33,256 nt of DNA, from positions 1-33,256 of the forward strand of contig CALFZE010000096.1 of the NCBI GenBank assembly GCA_937952285.1, in the 5' to 3' direction. The translations under genes and the position numbers were made by a program. How positions within the stretch are numbered: the first letter of the stretch is position 1; each line of letters starts with the position of its first letter. The DNA is from UBA2428 sp002343545 (GTDB lineage: Bacteria > Bdellovibrionota > UBA2428). Below, piece after piece: positions 1-7,670 of this stretch. A model generated the notes under the pieces. It made no database searches. It worked only from the letters and a program-made list of their open reading frames with translations, and was not told where the DNA came from.

Positions 1-97
1 TAGGCGTAGGCGTAGGCGTAGGCGTAGGCGTAGGCGTAGGCGTAGGCGTAGGCGTGGGCGTGGGCGTGGGCGTAGGCGTGGGCGTGGGCGTGGGCGT
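1..97. repeat. Hexanucleotide tandem repeat (taggcg/tgggcg)n at the window edge
   Basis: About sixteen head-to-tail hexamers: nine taggcg (1-54), three tgggcg (55-72), one taggcg (73-78) and three tgggcg (79-96). The array then decays into tcggtg. Read on the minus strand in the frame of the lipoprotein gene covering it, each hexamer encodes Pro-Thr, so copy-number change would lengthen or shorten a linker without shifting the frame. The array continues beyond base 1, so its full length is unknown. Confidence 0.95.
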
Positions 98-283
98 CGG
101 TGCGAAGGTCGGATTATCCGAAGGACCCGGCGCGGGATTTAAAGGCGTCGCGGAGGGAATCGACTCGCCGATGCTCGGCACGGAAACGGTCGCCCCGATG
201 ACCCGGGCTCGATCGCAAGCGGCGAAAAAAAACAGCAGGACAGCCAGCTCAACGAAGCGTGCTTTCTGTCCAAGCGAGACCAT
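1..283 (-). CDS. N-terminal part of a secreted lipoprotein with a (Pro-Thr)n linker; runs off the left edge
   Basis: The frame opens at an ATG (283-281) and stays open for 94 codons to base 2. Residues 1-22 form a lipoprotein signal peptide with basic residues (K7, R9), a hydrophobic core AVLLFFF and lipobox FAAC, giving lipidated Cys23. About 40 residues rich in Pro, Ser and Gly follow, then sixteen Pro-Thr dipeptides reaching the edge. Such linkers usually tether a folded domain to a membrane anchor; that domain lies outside the window. The start is 50 nt below the preceding small gene and the ribosome site is weak (GAAG). It is the last visible gene of the minus-strand pilin/chaperone cluster. 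A plus-strand Gly-Val-repeat frame over the same bases has no signal or ribosome site and is judged a shadow. Function is not recognised. Confidence 0.7.
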   Translation of the reverse strand, partial: MVSLGQKARFVELAVLLFFFAACDRARVIGATVSVPSIGESIPSATPLNPAPGPSDNPTFAPTPTPTPTPTPTPTPTPTPTPTPTPTPTPTPTP

Positions 284-333
284 GTCTTCGTTTCGGATAA
301 ACCTGCGCCAAGATTGAGACTTTGAACGCCGTT

Positions 334-504
334 TCAGTAAACAAAGACGTGTAGCGAACGACCGCTCGACGCGTCCTCAAAGCGGACAAACCAAAGGGGC
401 TGGGAGGCCTGCACTTTCAAACGAATACGAGCCGAATGCGACGCGGCATCTGCCACGATCGCGACGAACGCAAAGAAACCCAAAACCGCGTAGCGCCAAG
501 ACAT
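334..504 (-). CDS. Small secreted protein, 56 aa, in the pilin/chaperone cluster
   Basis: This short frame has an ATG at 504 and a TGA at 334. It encodes a hydrophobic N-terminal segment (about residues 4-19, AVLGFFAFVAIVADA) that looks like a cleavable signal peptide, followed by about 35 residues with alternating hydrophobic residues suggestive of beta strands and the ending HVFVY. A purine run AAAGGGGGG precedes the ATG, although very close to it. It sits 49 nt after the chaperone stop and 50 nt before the next lipoprotein start, so it is probably co-transcribed. I recognise no family. It could be a minor fibre subunit or a chance frame, but the signal peptide and genomic position argue for a real gene. 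Confidence 0.55.
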   Translation of the reverse strand: MSWRYAVLGFFAFVAIVADAASHSARIRLKVQASQPLWFVRFEDASSGRSLHVFVY

Positions 505-553
505 GCCCCCCTTTCGTCAAAATAATGACGAAACTTGAGGCGAGCTCGGCCGC

Positions 554-1396
554 TTACTTCTTGGCCTTCAAAAGCTTCGTGTCGTAAACGGCCGCGCCTT
601 CCTCGTCGGGAGACCGATAGGCCACCAGGAAGTTCCCCTTCGTGAGGGTCTCGAGGGTCGGCTTGAAATCCGGACGCGTCGCGATCACCGGCACCGAGAG
701 TTTCTCTTCGCCGCGAAAACTGCCGACTCCGTTGGCGCGCGCGATGAGCTGCGCGGGATCGATCTTATCTCCCTTGTAGAAAAGCAGATCGCCGTAGACG
801 AAGCCGTTGCCACCCGTCTTCATGATGAAACTCAGGACCGGCTTCTCCTCGGCGACTTCCCAAGTCGGGTTCTCGAGCGAGGCCGTCTTCTGCACGTTAC
901 CGTGCTTGAAGTAGACGGGGATCGAAAGCGAAACGCGAGCTTCGAGATTGAAACTGAATCCCTCGGTCGGCTTATCGGACTTCGCCGCCGCGTTCTTCGA
1001 GGCCGGCTTGGCTTCCTGCGCGCGCTCGACCGGAAGAAAAGCGAGATGGCAACGGTATTCGCCGTCGGCCAGACCGCTCGGCGGCACGACCCGTACCCGC
1101 ACGACTTGATCTTGGCCCGGCGCCATCTCGAAGCGTTTGGGCGAAACGCGGATCATCGGCAGCAGGCTTCGTTCGTCGTCCGCGGGAGTTTCCACGGCTT
1201 CGAGTTTTCCCTGAACGAGGCGGAAGAACTTGGGAACGACTTCGTAGACTTCGTTCTTGGCGCCGAGATTCGACACGGTCACCGAAGTCCCGCGCGCCTT
1301 GGATTCGACGAGCACCCTCGTCGGAAAAACGCGGATATTCGCGTGCGCCGAGAAAGCCAAGAGCGAAACGAAAAGCCAGATCGCGCGAAACTTCAT
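554..1396 (-). CDS. PapD-like periplasmic pilus/fimbrial chaperone, 280 aa
   Basis: Periplasmic chaperones of this family hold pilin subunits by donating a beta strand until an outer-membrane usher receives them. Residues 1-19 are a Sec signal peptide ending AHA-N. Residues 20-120 form the first Ig-like domain, with the family's edge-strand signature around 81-103 (MIRVSPKRFEMAPGQDQVV) and a preceding N-terminal strand RVFPTRVLVE. An unusual Ala/Lys/Pro-rich insert at about 123-146 precedes the second domain (about 148-260). The length is slightly above the usual 230-260 aa because of that insert. The gene lies downstream of two DUF4402 secreted proteins, a pairing often seen for this chaperone type. 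A terminator-like hairpin separates it from the pilin-like gene, so it is probably expressed at a lower level. No usher is visible; it would be expected to the left of the window. Confidence 0.82.
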   Translation of the reverse strand: MKFRAIWLFVSLLAFSAHANIRVFPTRVLVESKARGTSVTVSNLGAKNEVYEVVPKFFRLVQGKLEAVETPADDERSLLPMIRVSPKRFEMAPGQDQVVRVRVVPPSGLADGEYRCHLAFLPVERAQEAKPASKNAAAKSDKPTEGFSFNLEARVSLSIPVYFKHGNVQKTASLENPTWEVAEEKPVLSFIMKTGGNGFVYGDLLFYKGDKIDPAQLIARANGVGSFRGEEKLSVPVIATRPDFKPTLETLTKGNFLVAYRSPDEEGAAVYDTKLLKAKK

Positions 1397-1407
1397 AGTT
1401 ACTTTCT

Positions 1408-1444
1408 AAAAGAAAAAGGGCCGGGGATCCAGGATCCCCGGCCC
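1408..1444 (-). terminator. Intrinsic terminator or attenuator between pilin-like and chaperone genes
   Basis: The inverted repeat GGGCCGGGGATCC (1418-1430) pairs with GGATCCCCGGCCC (1432-1444). On the minus strand it is followed by TTTTTCTTTT (1417-1408). It lies between the stop of the first DUF4402 gene (1461) and the ATG of the chaperone gene (1396), in the direction of transcription. Partial termination here would give abundant subunit mRNA and less chaperone mRNA, an arrangement known from several pilus operons. Confidence 0.88.
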
Positions 1445-1460
1445 TCGGTACGAAAGGACC

Positions 1461-1931
1461 TTAGAGCGCGTAGTTGACCGTGACCGTGAAGGTACCGGTG
1501 TAGTTGCCGAGGGCCTGGTTCGCGCGGATCGCGGCGCGGCGGGCGCCGACGTGGAAGGTCTGGGAGCCGGTGGTCGGAGCGAGGTCGATGTTCGAAGAGA
1601 AGTTATCGACGACGATCTCGTCGTCTTCGACGCCCGGGGTGCCCGCTTCGTGGAGCATCGGCTCGGGCATGTCGTAGGAGATCTGGAGGCCGACGTTCGC
1701 CGTTCCGTTCGTGAGGGCGAAGCGAGCCGCCTTGGCGGTTTCGGTCGGAGCTACGGTGGCGGCGATGTCGCCACGGTAAGCGTCGCCGAAGTTCAAATCC
1801 GTCTCGTTATCGAGCGAAAGGACGGAGAGAACACGAGCTCGAGCCGTCGCCGAGTCCGAAGCCGCCTGCGCCGATGCGCCCGACCACATTGCAACGGCCA
1901 AAGTCATTCCGAAGATGATGTTCTGTTTCAT
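1461..1931 (-). CDS. DUF4402-family secreted pilin-like protein, 156 aa
   Basis: The protein has a signal peptide (1-23, cut near AQA-AS), a conserved N-terminal strand with DLNFG (45-49), the block VVDNFSSN (107-114), and the family's C-terminal signature NQALGNYTGTFTVTVNY (138-154). DUF4402 proteins are small beta-sandwich secreted proteins commonly encoded beside PapD-like chaperones and are believed to be fibre subunits. The ATG at 1931 is preceded by AAGGAA at good spacing. It is followed by a strong hairpin with a T-tract, as expected for an abundant structural subunit. It is paralogous to the gene just upstream (2086-2598) but is much closer to the family consensus and probably the major subunit. 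Subunit function is inferred from family and context. Confidence 0.8.
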   Translation of the reverse strand: MKQNIIFGMTLAVAMWSGASAQAASDSATARARVLSVLSLDNETDLNFGDAYRGDIAATVAPTETAKAARFALTNGTANVGLQISYDMPEPMLHEAGTPGVEDDEIVVDNFSSNIDLAPTTGSQTFHVGARRAAIRANQALGNYTGTFTVTVNYAL

Positions 1932-2085
1932 GATTCCTTTTCTCCCCGAGCCGACCGACGCGGCCGACTCAACACCCGCTTAGATTACGGCGGGAGGAGG
2001 CCCTTCTCCCCACGGATTCTTGACGGCCCAAAATAATCAAGGGAAAGAAGCCTTAGCCGACGACTCGTCGCATGCTGAGGTCCGC

Positions 2086-2598
2086 CTAAAACACGTAGAC
2101 GACCGTGGCGGCAAAGCGGCCTTCGTAGCGACCGCCGCCGACGCCCCGCCGCAGGGCCTCGCGCGTCGCCCCGATCTCGAAAGTCCGAACGCCGAGCGGC
2201 CCCAGCCACTCGCCGTCGACCGCGATGTCCGCGGCGAAACGGGAAACGCCGATGCGCAGGGCGGGATTATCGACGTTGCGGAGCTCGATGGAAGCCGGAA
2301 GCAGCAAGCGAATCCGGTGGAAAGGAATGCCGATCACGATGAAACGCGCGGGGCGTCCGTCGATCTGAGCGCGACCGGGCCGAATCACGCGCGCGGGATC
2401 CCCCGATTTGCCCACGCCGAAATCCAAGTCCCGCAAAGTGATGATGCGAAGGAGAAACTTGTCGCGTAAGCGCGCGAGCTCCGGGGGCAGCCCGACCATC
2501 GGCATGGGCGCGAGCACGGACTGCGCGCCGACGAACGACGGGGCGCAAGCGGCGACGGCCAAAAGCACCGAACGAAAGCTTGCCGTCGGGAACCCCAT
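2086..2598 (-). CDS. Divergent DUF4402-like secreted protein, 170 aa
   Basis: A signal peptide of about 25 residues (ending VGA-QS) leads into a sequence keeping the DUF4402 landmarks. These are LDFG (58-61), a central strand region rich in Ile, Val and Arg, and a C-terminal EIGATREAL...GRYEGRFAATVVYVF that aligns with the GNYTGTFTVTVNY ending of its neighbour. It is more basic and more divergent than the 1461-1931 protein and ends with an aromatic residue. It may be a minor subunit, tip protein or initiator. An excellent AAGGAGG lies only one base before the ATG at 2598, so a GTG 11 codons inside is an alternative start, though the signal peptide looks better with the ATG. Gap to the next gene: 154 nt. 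Confidence 0.68.
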   Translation of the reverse strand: MGFPTASFRSVLLAVAACAPSFVGAQSVLAPMPMVGLPPELARLRDKFLLRIITLRDLDFGVGKSGDPARVIRPGRAQIDGRPARFIVIGIPFHRIRLLLPASIELRNVDNPALRIGVSRFAADIAVDGEWLGPLGVRTFEIGATREALRRGVGGGRYEGRFAATVVYVF

Positions 2599-2621
2599 GC
2601 CTCCTTGTTAAGCCGTCCTGG

Positions 2622-2651
2622 GCCCGGGACGCCAGCCCCGGGCTTCTTTTT
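2622..2651 (+). terminator. Hairpin with T-tract on the plus strand, antisense to the gene cluster
   Basis: GCCCGGG (2622-2628) pairs with CCCGGGC (2637-2643) and is followed on the plus strand by TTCTTTTT. The genes on both sides are on the minus strand, where no T-tract follows the stem. It therefore appears designed, if anything, to stop antisense transcription. On the sense strand it is a leader hairpin of the DUF4402 gene. Confidence 0.5.
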
Positions 2652-2659
2652 GCCGACCC

Positions 2660-4627
2660 CTACGGCTGCGAGGGTTGGAGAACCGACTCGACGGCTTCGC
2701 GAACCGTGCCCGAGTAACTGACGTCATAGGGAACGACGAGCTTCTTTTCGGCGGCGACCCACGTCGCTTTGTAACCCGAGGCGGAAATCTCGAAGCGACG
2801 CAGCCCCAACTTGGCGGCGTCCCGCGCGTCGATCGCGTTCAGCACGGCCGAAACGACATCCGACAACTTCGAAATATTCCGCAGGCTCCACTTGAGCCCC
2901 GACTTGTCGAGGATATCGATCTTGCGCTGGGGCGTCGAAAGCGCCGCGCGGAGCCGCTCGTACTCCGCCGCCGTCCGTTCTTTCACGACCTGGGCGCGAC
3001 GCTCGGTTTCGGCCTTCGCCGCCTCCAGGATCTTCGCGGCCTCCGCCGTCCTCAACGGGACATTGAGCGTGAACCCTTCGAAGGAGGGTTCCTGACTACC
3101 CACGATCGTGACCTTCACGAGATCGATATCGAGCGCCTTGTAAACGGGATCCGCCAACGCCGTGCGGAGCTCCCCATGCAGGCGTTCCACGACCGGCAAA
3201 GCCTCTTCGTTCTCGCAGTAGGCCGAGGGGAACTCCAGGCGCGTCGCGACGTCGCCACGCAGACGCGAAACCGCGGCCGCGCAATCCTTCGCCAGCTGCT
3301 CACGACGACGCCGTTCGAGGCCGTCCCGCAGGATCCTCCCGAGGTAGGGCCCCAGGTTCGCGATCGGCTCCTTGAGCGCGACGCGAAGCGTGCCGTCCGA
3401 AATCTCGTGCCTGTCGGAGTTGTCCAAGATCCGCAGCCGGCGGATCTGAAGCCCTTTGATCAGATCCGGCGTCAAGGCGCTCCGGAGCCCCGGTATGATC
3501 GCCTCGACCTTGTCGTAGGTTGCATAAGCGCGCTGGACGTTCCAGAAACTCAGCTCGAGCTTCGAGAACTCGGGATTGTTCGGGATGGGCGCACCGAGCG
3601 CCTTCAGAAGCGCCGCCTCTCGTTCGGCGAAAGTCGGCGGCGCCGAGCGGACGAATTCGACGACCGCGGCGGGCGTGGCGCGGGCGTCGATCGTCATGCG
3701 AAGGGGAGCCGCGGCGTCGCTCGCGGACGAGGACTCGAAGCGGCGACCCAACGTGAGCTCCTTCAGATCGCGGCCGAGCCCCTTGAGCTTTCCGTCGCGA
3801 TCGAGCGACTCGAGCAAGCCCAGCGCGGACTCGAGTTCCTCCACGCCGAAGACGCCCGGTTGGATCGAGACCGAGAAAGAACGGGGCGACGCGAGCAAAG
3901 CCGAAGCCTTGGTGACCTGCGCGAGTCCCCGCGTCAGGAAAACGGAAAGGTCCTGGGCCGAAGCACGGATGTCGACGACGAAGGACCCGCCCTCTTCCTT
4001 CGTGGGCAAAATGACCGCGTTGTGTTCGGCGAGGATCAGCCCCATCTTCGAGAGCTTGAGGTCGACTCCCTTCAGCGCCGTCTCCAGCCGAGGCAGCAGA
4101 GCCTCGAGATCACGCGATTCCAAGCCGATGAGATCACGGGGCGGCACGGCCAGGCGCAGCCGTTCCTGGAAGAGGGAGAGCGCGTGCGTGCGCCCGTAGT
4201 CCCGCGATCCCGTCTCCAGATACTCGAGCAGATCCGCCGCCGAAGCGCGAACGTCAACCCGCGCGATGCCTTGCCCTTTCCCGGACTCCGTGACGCCAAA
4301 CTCGTTCGAGAGCACGATCCCATGGACGTGGGCGCCGAGCGCGCGGACCTTCGCGCGGTTACGGTCCAGGACGCGGAGGGCGTGGTTGACGTAGAACTCG
4401 TCGTCCGTGCCAAGTTTCGGATCGATCGTCACCGGGATCTTGAGGTCCACGCTCAGGTCGCGGATCTTCTGCTCGCGATCGCTCAAGCCGTAGTTGGTCG
4501 CTTTGATGGGCTTCGCCGTTTCGGCCGCCTTGGGCGGAGCTTTCGCTTCGCCGCAAGCGACGATCGCTTGGGTCGCGAAAGCGGCCAGGCAGGCCGTCTG
4601 GATCTTGGTTCCGAGAAGCTTTTTCAT
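2660..4627 (-). CDS. Lipoprotein built of about six tandem 90-aa repeats, 655 aa
   Basis: A lipoprotein signal peptide ends in IVAC (lipidated Cys25), then a Lys/Ala/Pro linker (26-45). The rest is six diverged copies of one unit, roughly at 50-138, 145-235, 240-328, 333-435, 440-538 and 550-650. Each has a helical start rich in Arg/Glu, a helix ending L..AL, a short strand (LRILDN, KVTIVG, LTLGRR, FEISAS), a second strand (TLRVAL, FTLNVP, LRMTID, VVPYDV) and a closing helix (NLGPYL, AAKILEA). Units 1, 3 and 4 match units of the neighbour at 4653-5951. I recognise no database family. It is presumably attached to a membrane on the periplasmic side. The ATG at 4627 has AAGGAAC in front and sits 25 nt after the paralogue's stop, so the two are co-transcribed. 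Confidence 0.85.
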   Translation of the reverse strand: MKKLLGTKIQTACLAAFATQAIVACGEAKAPPKAAETAKPIKATNYGLSDREQKIRDLSVDLKIPVTIDPKLGTDDEFYVNHALRVLDRNRAKVRALGAHVHGIVLSNEFGVTESGKGQGIARVDVRASAADLLEYLETGSRDYGRTHALSLFQERLRLAVPPRDLIGLESRDLEALLPRLETALKGVDLKLSKMGLILAEHNAVILPTKEEGGSFVVDIRASAQDLSVFLTRGLAQVTKASALLASPRSFSVSIQPGVFGVEELESALGLLESLDRDGKLKGLGRDLKELTLGRRFESSSASDAAAPLRMTIDARATPAAVVEFVRSAPPTFAEREAALLKALGAPIPNNPEFSKLELSFWNVQRAYATYDKVEAIIPGLRSALTPDLIKGLQIRRLRILDNSDRHEISDGTLRVALKEPIANLGPYLGRILRDGLERRRREQLAKDCAAAVSRLRGDVATRLEFPSAYCENEEALPVVERLHGELRTALADPVYKALDIDLVKVTIVGSQEPSFEGFTLNVPLRTAEAAKILEAAKAETERRAQVVKERTAAEYERLRAALSTPQRKIDILDKSGLKWSLRNISKLSDVVSAVLNAIDARDAAKLGLRRFEISASGYKATWVAAEKKLVVPYDVSYSGTVREAVESVLQPSQP

Positions 4628-4652
4628 CGTTGTTCCTTTTCTTTCCGCTTGC

Positions 4653-5951
4653 TCAGAGAGTCTTGAAGAAATCCGCGACGCTGCGGGTATCCTTGTCGGG
4701 CATGGCGAGGGTCAAGGTCCCGTAGGACCGCTCGTGCGCGCTCCCGAAACCGAGGCGGATCTTGGTGAGCGAGTGTTTCGCGACGAGCTCCGGCGTCAGG
4801 ACCGCGCGCAATCCCGTGGCGAGCGTCTGCACGGCCAGGAGCTCCTTCTCGGTCGCGGTCTCGATAACTTCGATCTCGATCGTCTTGGTAGCATCGCTTT
4901 GCTTGAAGACGAGGCTCCGGGCGATGGCGCGGCCTTCCTCGACGTAAGTCCGGGGCATCGACTCGACGAACTTGTTGATCGCGTCGACGGTCGCATCGAA
5001 GGGCACGAGCACGGCGGCCGGCTTCGTGCGGTCCGTCGTCGTCGACGTCGCGAAGCGGCCGCCGATCGTGATCGCACTGATCGACCTTGTCACGACGAGC
5101 GTACCGACGGAGCTGCGAAGGAGCGCGAGGGCTTTGCGGTACTCTTCGATGCCCAGGACGAGGGGTTGGATGCCCATGCGCACGTCCGTGCGCAGACCCG
5201 CCGTGACGAGGACGGGATGGGCTTCCTGGATGACTTCGAGCGCGTTGCGCGCGAAGGCGCGGATCTCGGACTCCGAAGCGGCCGCGCGAAGGACGAGGGT
5301 TCCCTGCGAGACGCCGAAGCCGTCGGCCAGGATCAAGCCCAGCCCGTTCGAGGAAGTCCGGGACCATTCGCGGCCGACGACTTCCGGCTTACGAAGGTCG
5401 AGTCCCAACAGGGCCGCTTCGACCTTGCGGTAGAGGGCCTTCGACTTCGCCACGTCGTCGCCGACGAGATCTTTGATCTCCGCGACGAGCAGGCGATTCT
5501 TGACGACGTTCAGTTCGTCCTGAAGCGAGTCGGCTTCCTGCGCCTCGAAAACGACCCCCAGGCTCTTCAGGATATCCCGGCGCGAGGCGATCACGCCGAC
5601 GTTCAGCACCGCGTTGTCTTTGTCGAAGGTGACGGTCGCGTTCTTCACGAAGCGGAGTTTCTTGAGCTTGCTCGTGCGGGGACGCAACTCGGAAGCCTTC
5701 GACTTGAGAGCAGCCACGGCGTAACGCACGAAGAACTCCGTATCGGGTCCCACGTCGCTGCCGATCTCGACGGCCACGCCGAGATCCGCCGCGAGCCCCG
5801 AGATCGCCTGATCCCGCTCGGCCTGCAGATCGACGGTCGGCGCGACCGAGGCCTCCGCCTTCGGCTTGGACTTGGCGCCGTCTTGCGAAGCTCCGCAAGC
5901 GCCCAAGACCGCGCCCAACAGCAAGAGAGAGAATCGACCCGTGCTTTTCAT
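4653..5951 (-). CDS. Paralogous repeat lipoprotein with about four 90-aa units, 432 aa
   Basis: Signal peptide with lipobox LGAC (Cys19), a short charged linker, then four units at about 46-132, 140-237, 242-332 and 338-432. Shared signatures with the 655-aa neighbour are clear. In unit 1, RDQAISGLAADLG...DTEFFV matches REQKIRDLSVDLK...DDEFYV; in unit 3, GIQPLVLGIEEY...GGRF matches SIQPGVFGVEEL...GRRF; in unit 4, GLRAVLTPELV matches GLRSALTPDLI. The genes arose by duplication, and the longer one has two more C-terminal units. I chose the ATG at 5951 (AAAGGG five bases upstream, compact signal peptide). An in-frame ATG at 5981, behind GGGAGGG, would add ten residues. Function unknown; possible roles are structural or scaffold functions in the envelope. 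Confidence 0.83.
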   Translation of the reverse strand: MKSTGRFSLLLLGAVLGACGASQDGAKSKPKAEASVAPTVDLQAERDQAISGLAADLGVAVEIGSDVGPDTEFFVRYAVAALKSKASELRPRTSKLKKLRFVKNATVTFDKDNAVLNVGVIASRRDILKSLGVVFEAQEADSLQDELNVVKNRLLVAEIKDLVGDDVAKSKALYRKVEAALLGLDLRKPEVVGREWSRTSSNGLGLILADGFGVSQGTLVLRAAASESEIRAFARNALEVIQEAHPVLVTAGLRTDVRMGIQPLVLGIEEYRKALALLRSSVGTLVVTRSISAITIGGRFATSTTTDRTKPAAVLVPFDATVDAINKFVESMPRTYVEEGRAIARSLVFKQSDATKTIEIEVIETATEKELLAVQTLATGLRAVLTPELVAKHSLTKIRLGFGSAHERSYGTLTLAMPDKDTRSVADFFKTL

Positions 5952-6104
5952 GCTTACCCTTTCGATAAGGAACGATTTCATGTCCCTCCCTACTATTTCA
6001 CGGAAGGGCGACGACCCAAATGACGAAAAACGAACTGGGCACGCGCTGTGCCTTTTCAATTCGCGGCCCGACGCCAAAGTTTCGACGCCCGGCGAGCGTC
6101 GCCC

Positions 6105-7667
6105 CTACGACTTGGGAGACGGACGAAAAAACGGCGAAACCCGAACGTCTTCCAGGGTTTCAAAGGCCCGCGCGGCCTCGGCGAAGCTCGCGGCGTCGGA
6201 AAGCTCTCCGCGCGTCCCCCGCAGGTCCAAAGACACGCGCTTGCCGCTTCGTCGAACGGCGACGTCTTCGACGGCGCCGCGACCTTGGGGATCCAAGGCC
6301 AACGCCAGGCGCAGAAGGGCGCAAACCCTTTGGGCTTCGAGCGCGGCCCGTCCTTTGATGGCGGCCGAAGCCAACGCGCGCGCGGAAAGACCTTCTTTGC
6401 GCTGCCCCAAAGCGATGAGGGCGAACAGCTCGCGCTCCCTTTCCGCGAAACCTGGGATCTCGAGATGCTTGAGGATGTAGGCGCTGTGCCGGATGGGGCT
6501 TTCCTTGGAGACGATCTCGCCGCAACGGTAGAGGTAAGCGACGACAAAAAGGTAGAGGCGCTCGTTCGCCCCGAAACGAAAGCCCGCGCGGCGAAGCTCG
6601 TCGAAAAGGCGTACGGCGAGCCGACCCGTATGCGCCGCGCGGACGCGATCGAGGCCAAAACGTCCCGCCGTGCGATCGAGGTAACCCAGCAAAGCCTCGC
6701 CGAAGCTTCGTTCCAACGCGCCCCGGGCCTTTTCCACGGAAACGCGGCGCAGAGCCTTTTCTTCGTCGCGCCATTTCGCGACGAGATCGACGAGCAATCC
6801 GTCCCGCAAGGTCATCGACGTCACGACGATGGCGTCGCGCTTGAGCCAACGCAGGATTTCGCTCAGCACGAGGGCCCCCGGAACGACGACGCGCGCGCGG
6901 CTCGGCGCGAGTCCCCAACGACGCTCCAAGAGCGAAGGTTTGGCGTCGAGATTCTCCTCGATCCAAGCGTCCAGGCGATCCCGGCGCAAGGCCACGGGGC
7001 CGCTCGCGGCGCCGAAGATCTCGCCCAGGCTCTGGAGAGTGCCGGCCGAGCCGACGAGCCGTTCGAAGTTCTTCGGCGGGCGGACCTTGGCCAACTTCGA
7101 GCGAATCGATCGACGGATGGTCTCGGCGTTCACGGGCTTGCGTCCGCCGAAGTAGCGGGTGGCGACGCGAACGGAGCCGAGGCGCAAGGAATGCCGAAAG
7201 CCCGGCTTCCAGCCGGGACCGAAGCTCGCGACTTCCGTGCTGCCTCCCCCGATGTCGACCAGAAGCCCGCGCTTGACCCTCGAATACTCGCGTTCGAGCC
7301 CCCGAGCGATAAGCCGGGCCTCTTCGGTTCCGGTGATGATTTCGATGGGCAGGCCGATGCGGTCGCGGACTTCCTCGACGAAATCGCGACCGTCCGCGGC
7401 TTCGCGGATGGCGCTCGTGGCGACGACCCGAAGCACGGGCACGCCGAAGTCCTTGAGCCGCACGTTCATCCGATCGAGGGCCCGAAGGGCCGCTTTACGG
7501 GCCTTGGGGGACATCCGACCGTCGGCGAAAACGCTGCGGCCGAGTTGAACGGCGTGCCGCTCCTTGTGCAGCACGCGAAAAGGCCGGCCCGAGCGCAACT
7601 CGGGGACCCACTGGGCAACGGTCATCTTGAAGGAATTCGATCCCAGGTCGACGACCGCCAGGATCAC
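6105..7667 (-). CDS. Ppx/GppA-family exopolyphosphatase / pppGpp phosphatase, 520 aa
   Basis: This cytoplasmic enzyme of the ASKHA fold hydrolyses inorganic polyphosphate or pppGpp. The ATP-binding-like motifs are present: VVDLGSNSFKMTV (5-17), VATSAIREA (82-90), ITGTEEARLI (111-120) and LLVDIGGGSTEV (135-146). The C-terminal half (about 320-520) is helical, resembling the HD-like domain of long Ppx enzymes; the length matches full-length Ppx. The start is GTG at 7667, three bases after the stop of the upstream unknown gene, so translation is probably coupled. With the SixA-like phosphatase two genes upstream it forms a phosphate/polyphosphate-themed set. Sequence alone cannot separate Ppx from GppA activity. 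Confidence 0.9.
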   Translation of the reverse strand: MILAVVDLGSNSFKMTVAQWVPELRSGRPFRVLHKERHAVQLGRSVFADGRMSPKARKAALRALDRMNVRLKDFGVPVLRVVATSAIREAADGRDFVEEVRDRIGLPIEIITGTEEARLIARGLEREYSRVKRGLLVDIGGGSTEVASFGPGWKPGFRHSLRLGSVRVATRYFGGRKPVNAETIRRSIRSKLAKVRPPKNFERLVGSAGTLQSLGEIFGAASGPVALRRDRLDAWIEENLDAKPSLLERRWGLAPSRARVVVPGALVLSEILRWLKRDAIVVTSMTLRDGLLVDLVAKWRDEEKALRRVSVEKARGALERSFGEALLGYLDRTAGRFGLDRVRAAHTGRLAVRLFDELRRAGFRFGANERLYLFVVAYLYRCGEIVSKESPIRHSAYILKHLEIPGFAERERELFALIALGQRKEGLSARALASAAIKGRAALEAQRVCALLRLALALDPQGRGAVEDVAVRRSGKRVSLDLRGTRGELSDAASFAEAARAFETLEDVRVSPFFRPSPKS

Positions 7668-7670
7668 GGA

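Noticed and set aside
1..97. CRISPR array
   Set aside because: The repeat is a spacer-less hexamer array with no unique spacers and no cas genes nearby.
54..317. Plus-strand frame encoding a Gly-Val repeat protein
   Set aside because: It is the mirror of the hexamer array. The minus strand offers a lipoprotein signal peptide in frame, while this frame has no ribosome site or plausible continuation.
2675..4666. 663-codon open frame on the plus strand antisense to the repeat lipoprotein
   Set aside because: Its product is Arg/Asp-rich with no motifs, typical of antisense frames in GC-rich DNA; the minus-strand gene has signal peptide, repeats and ribosome site.
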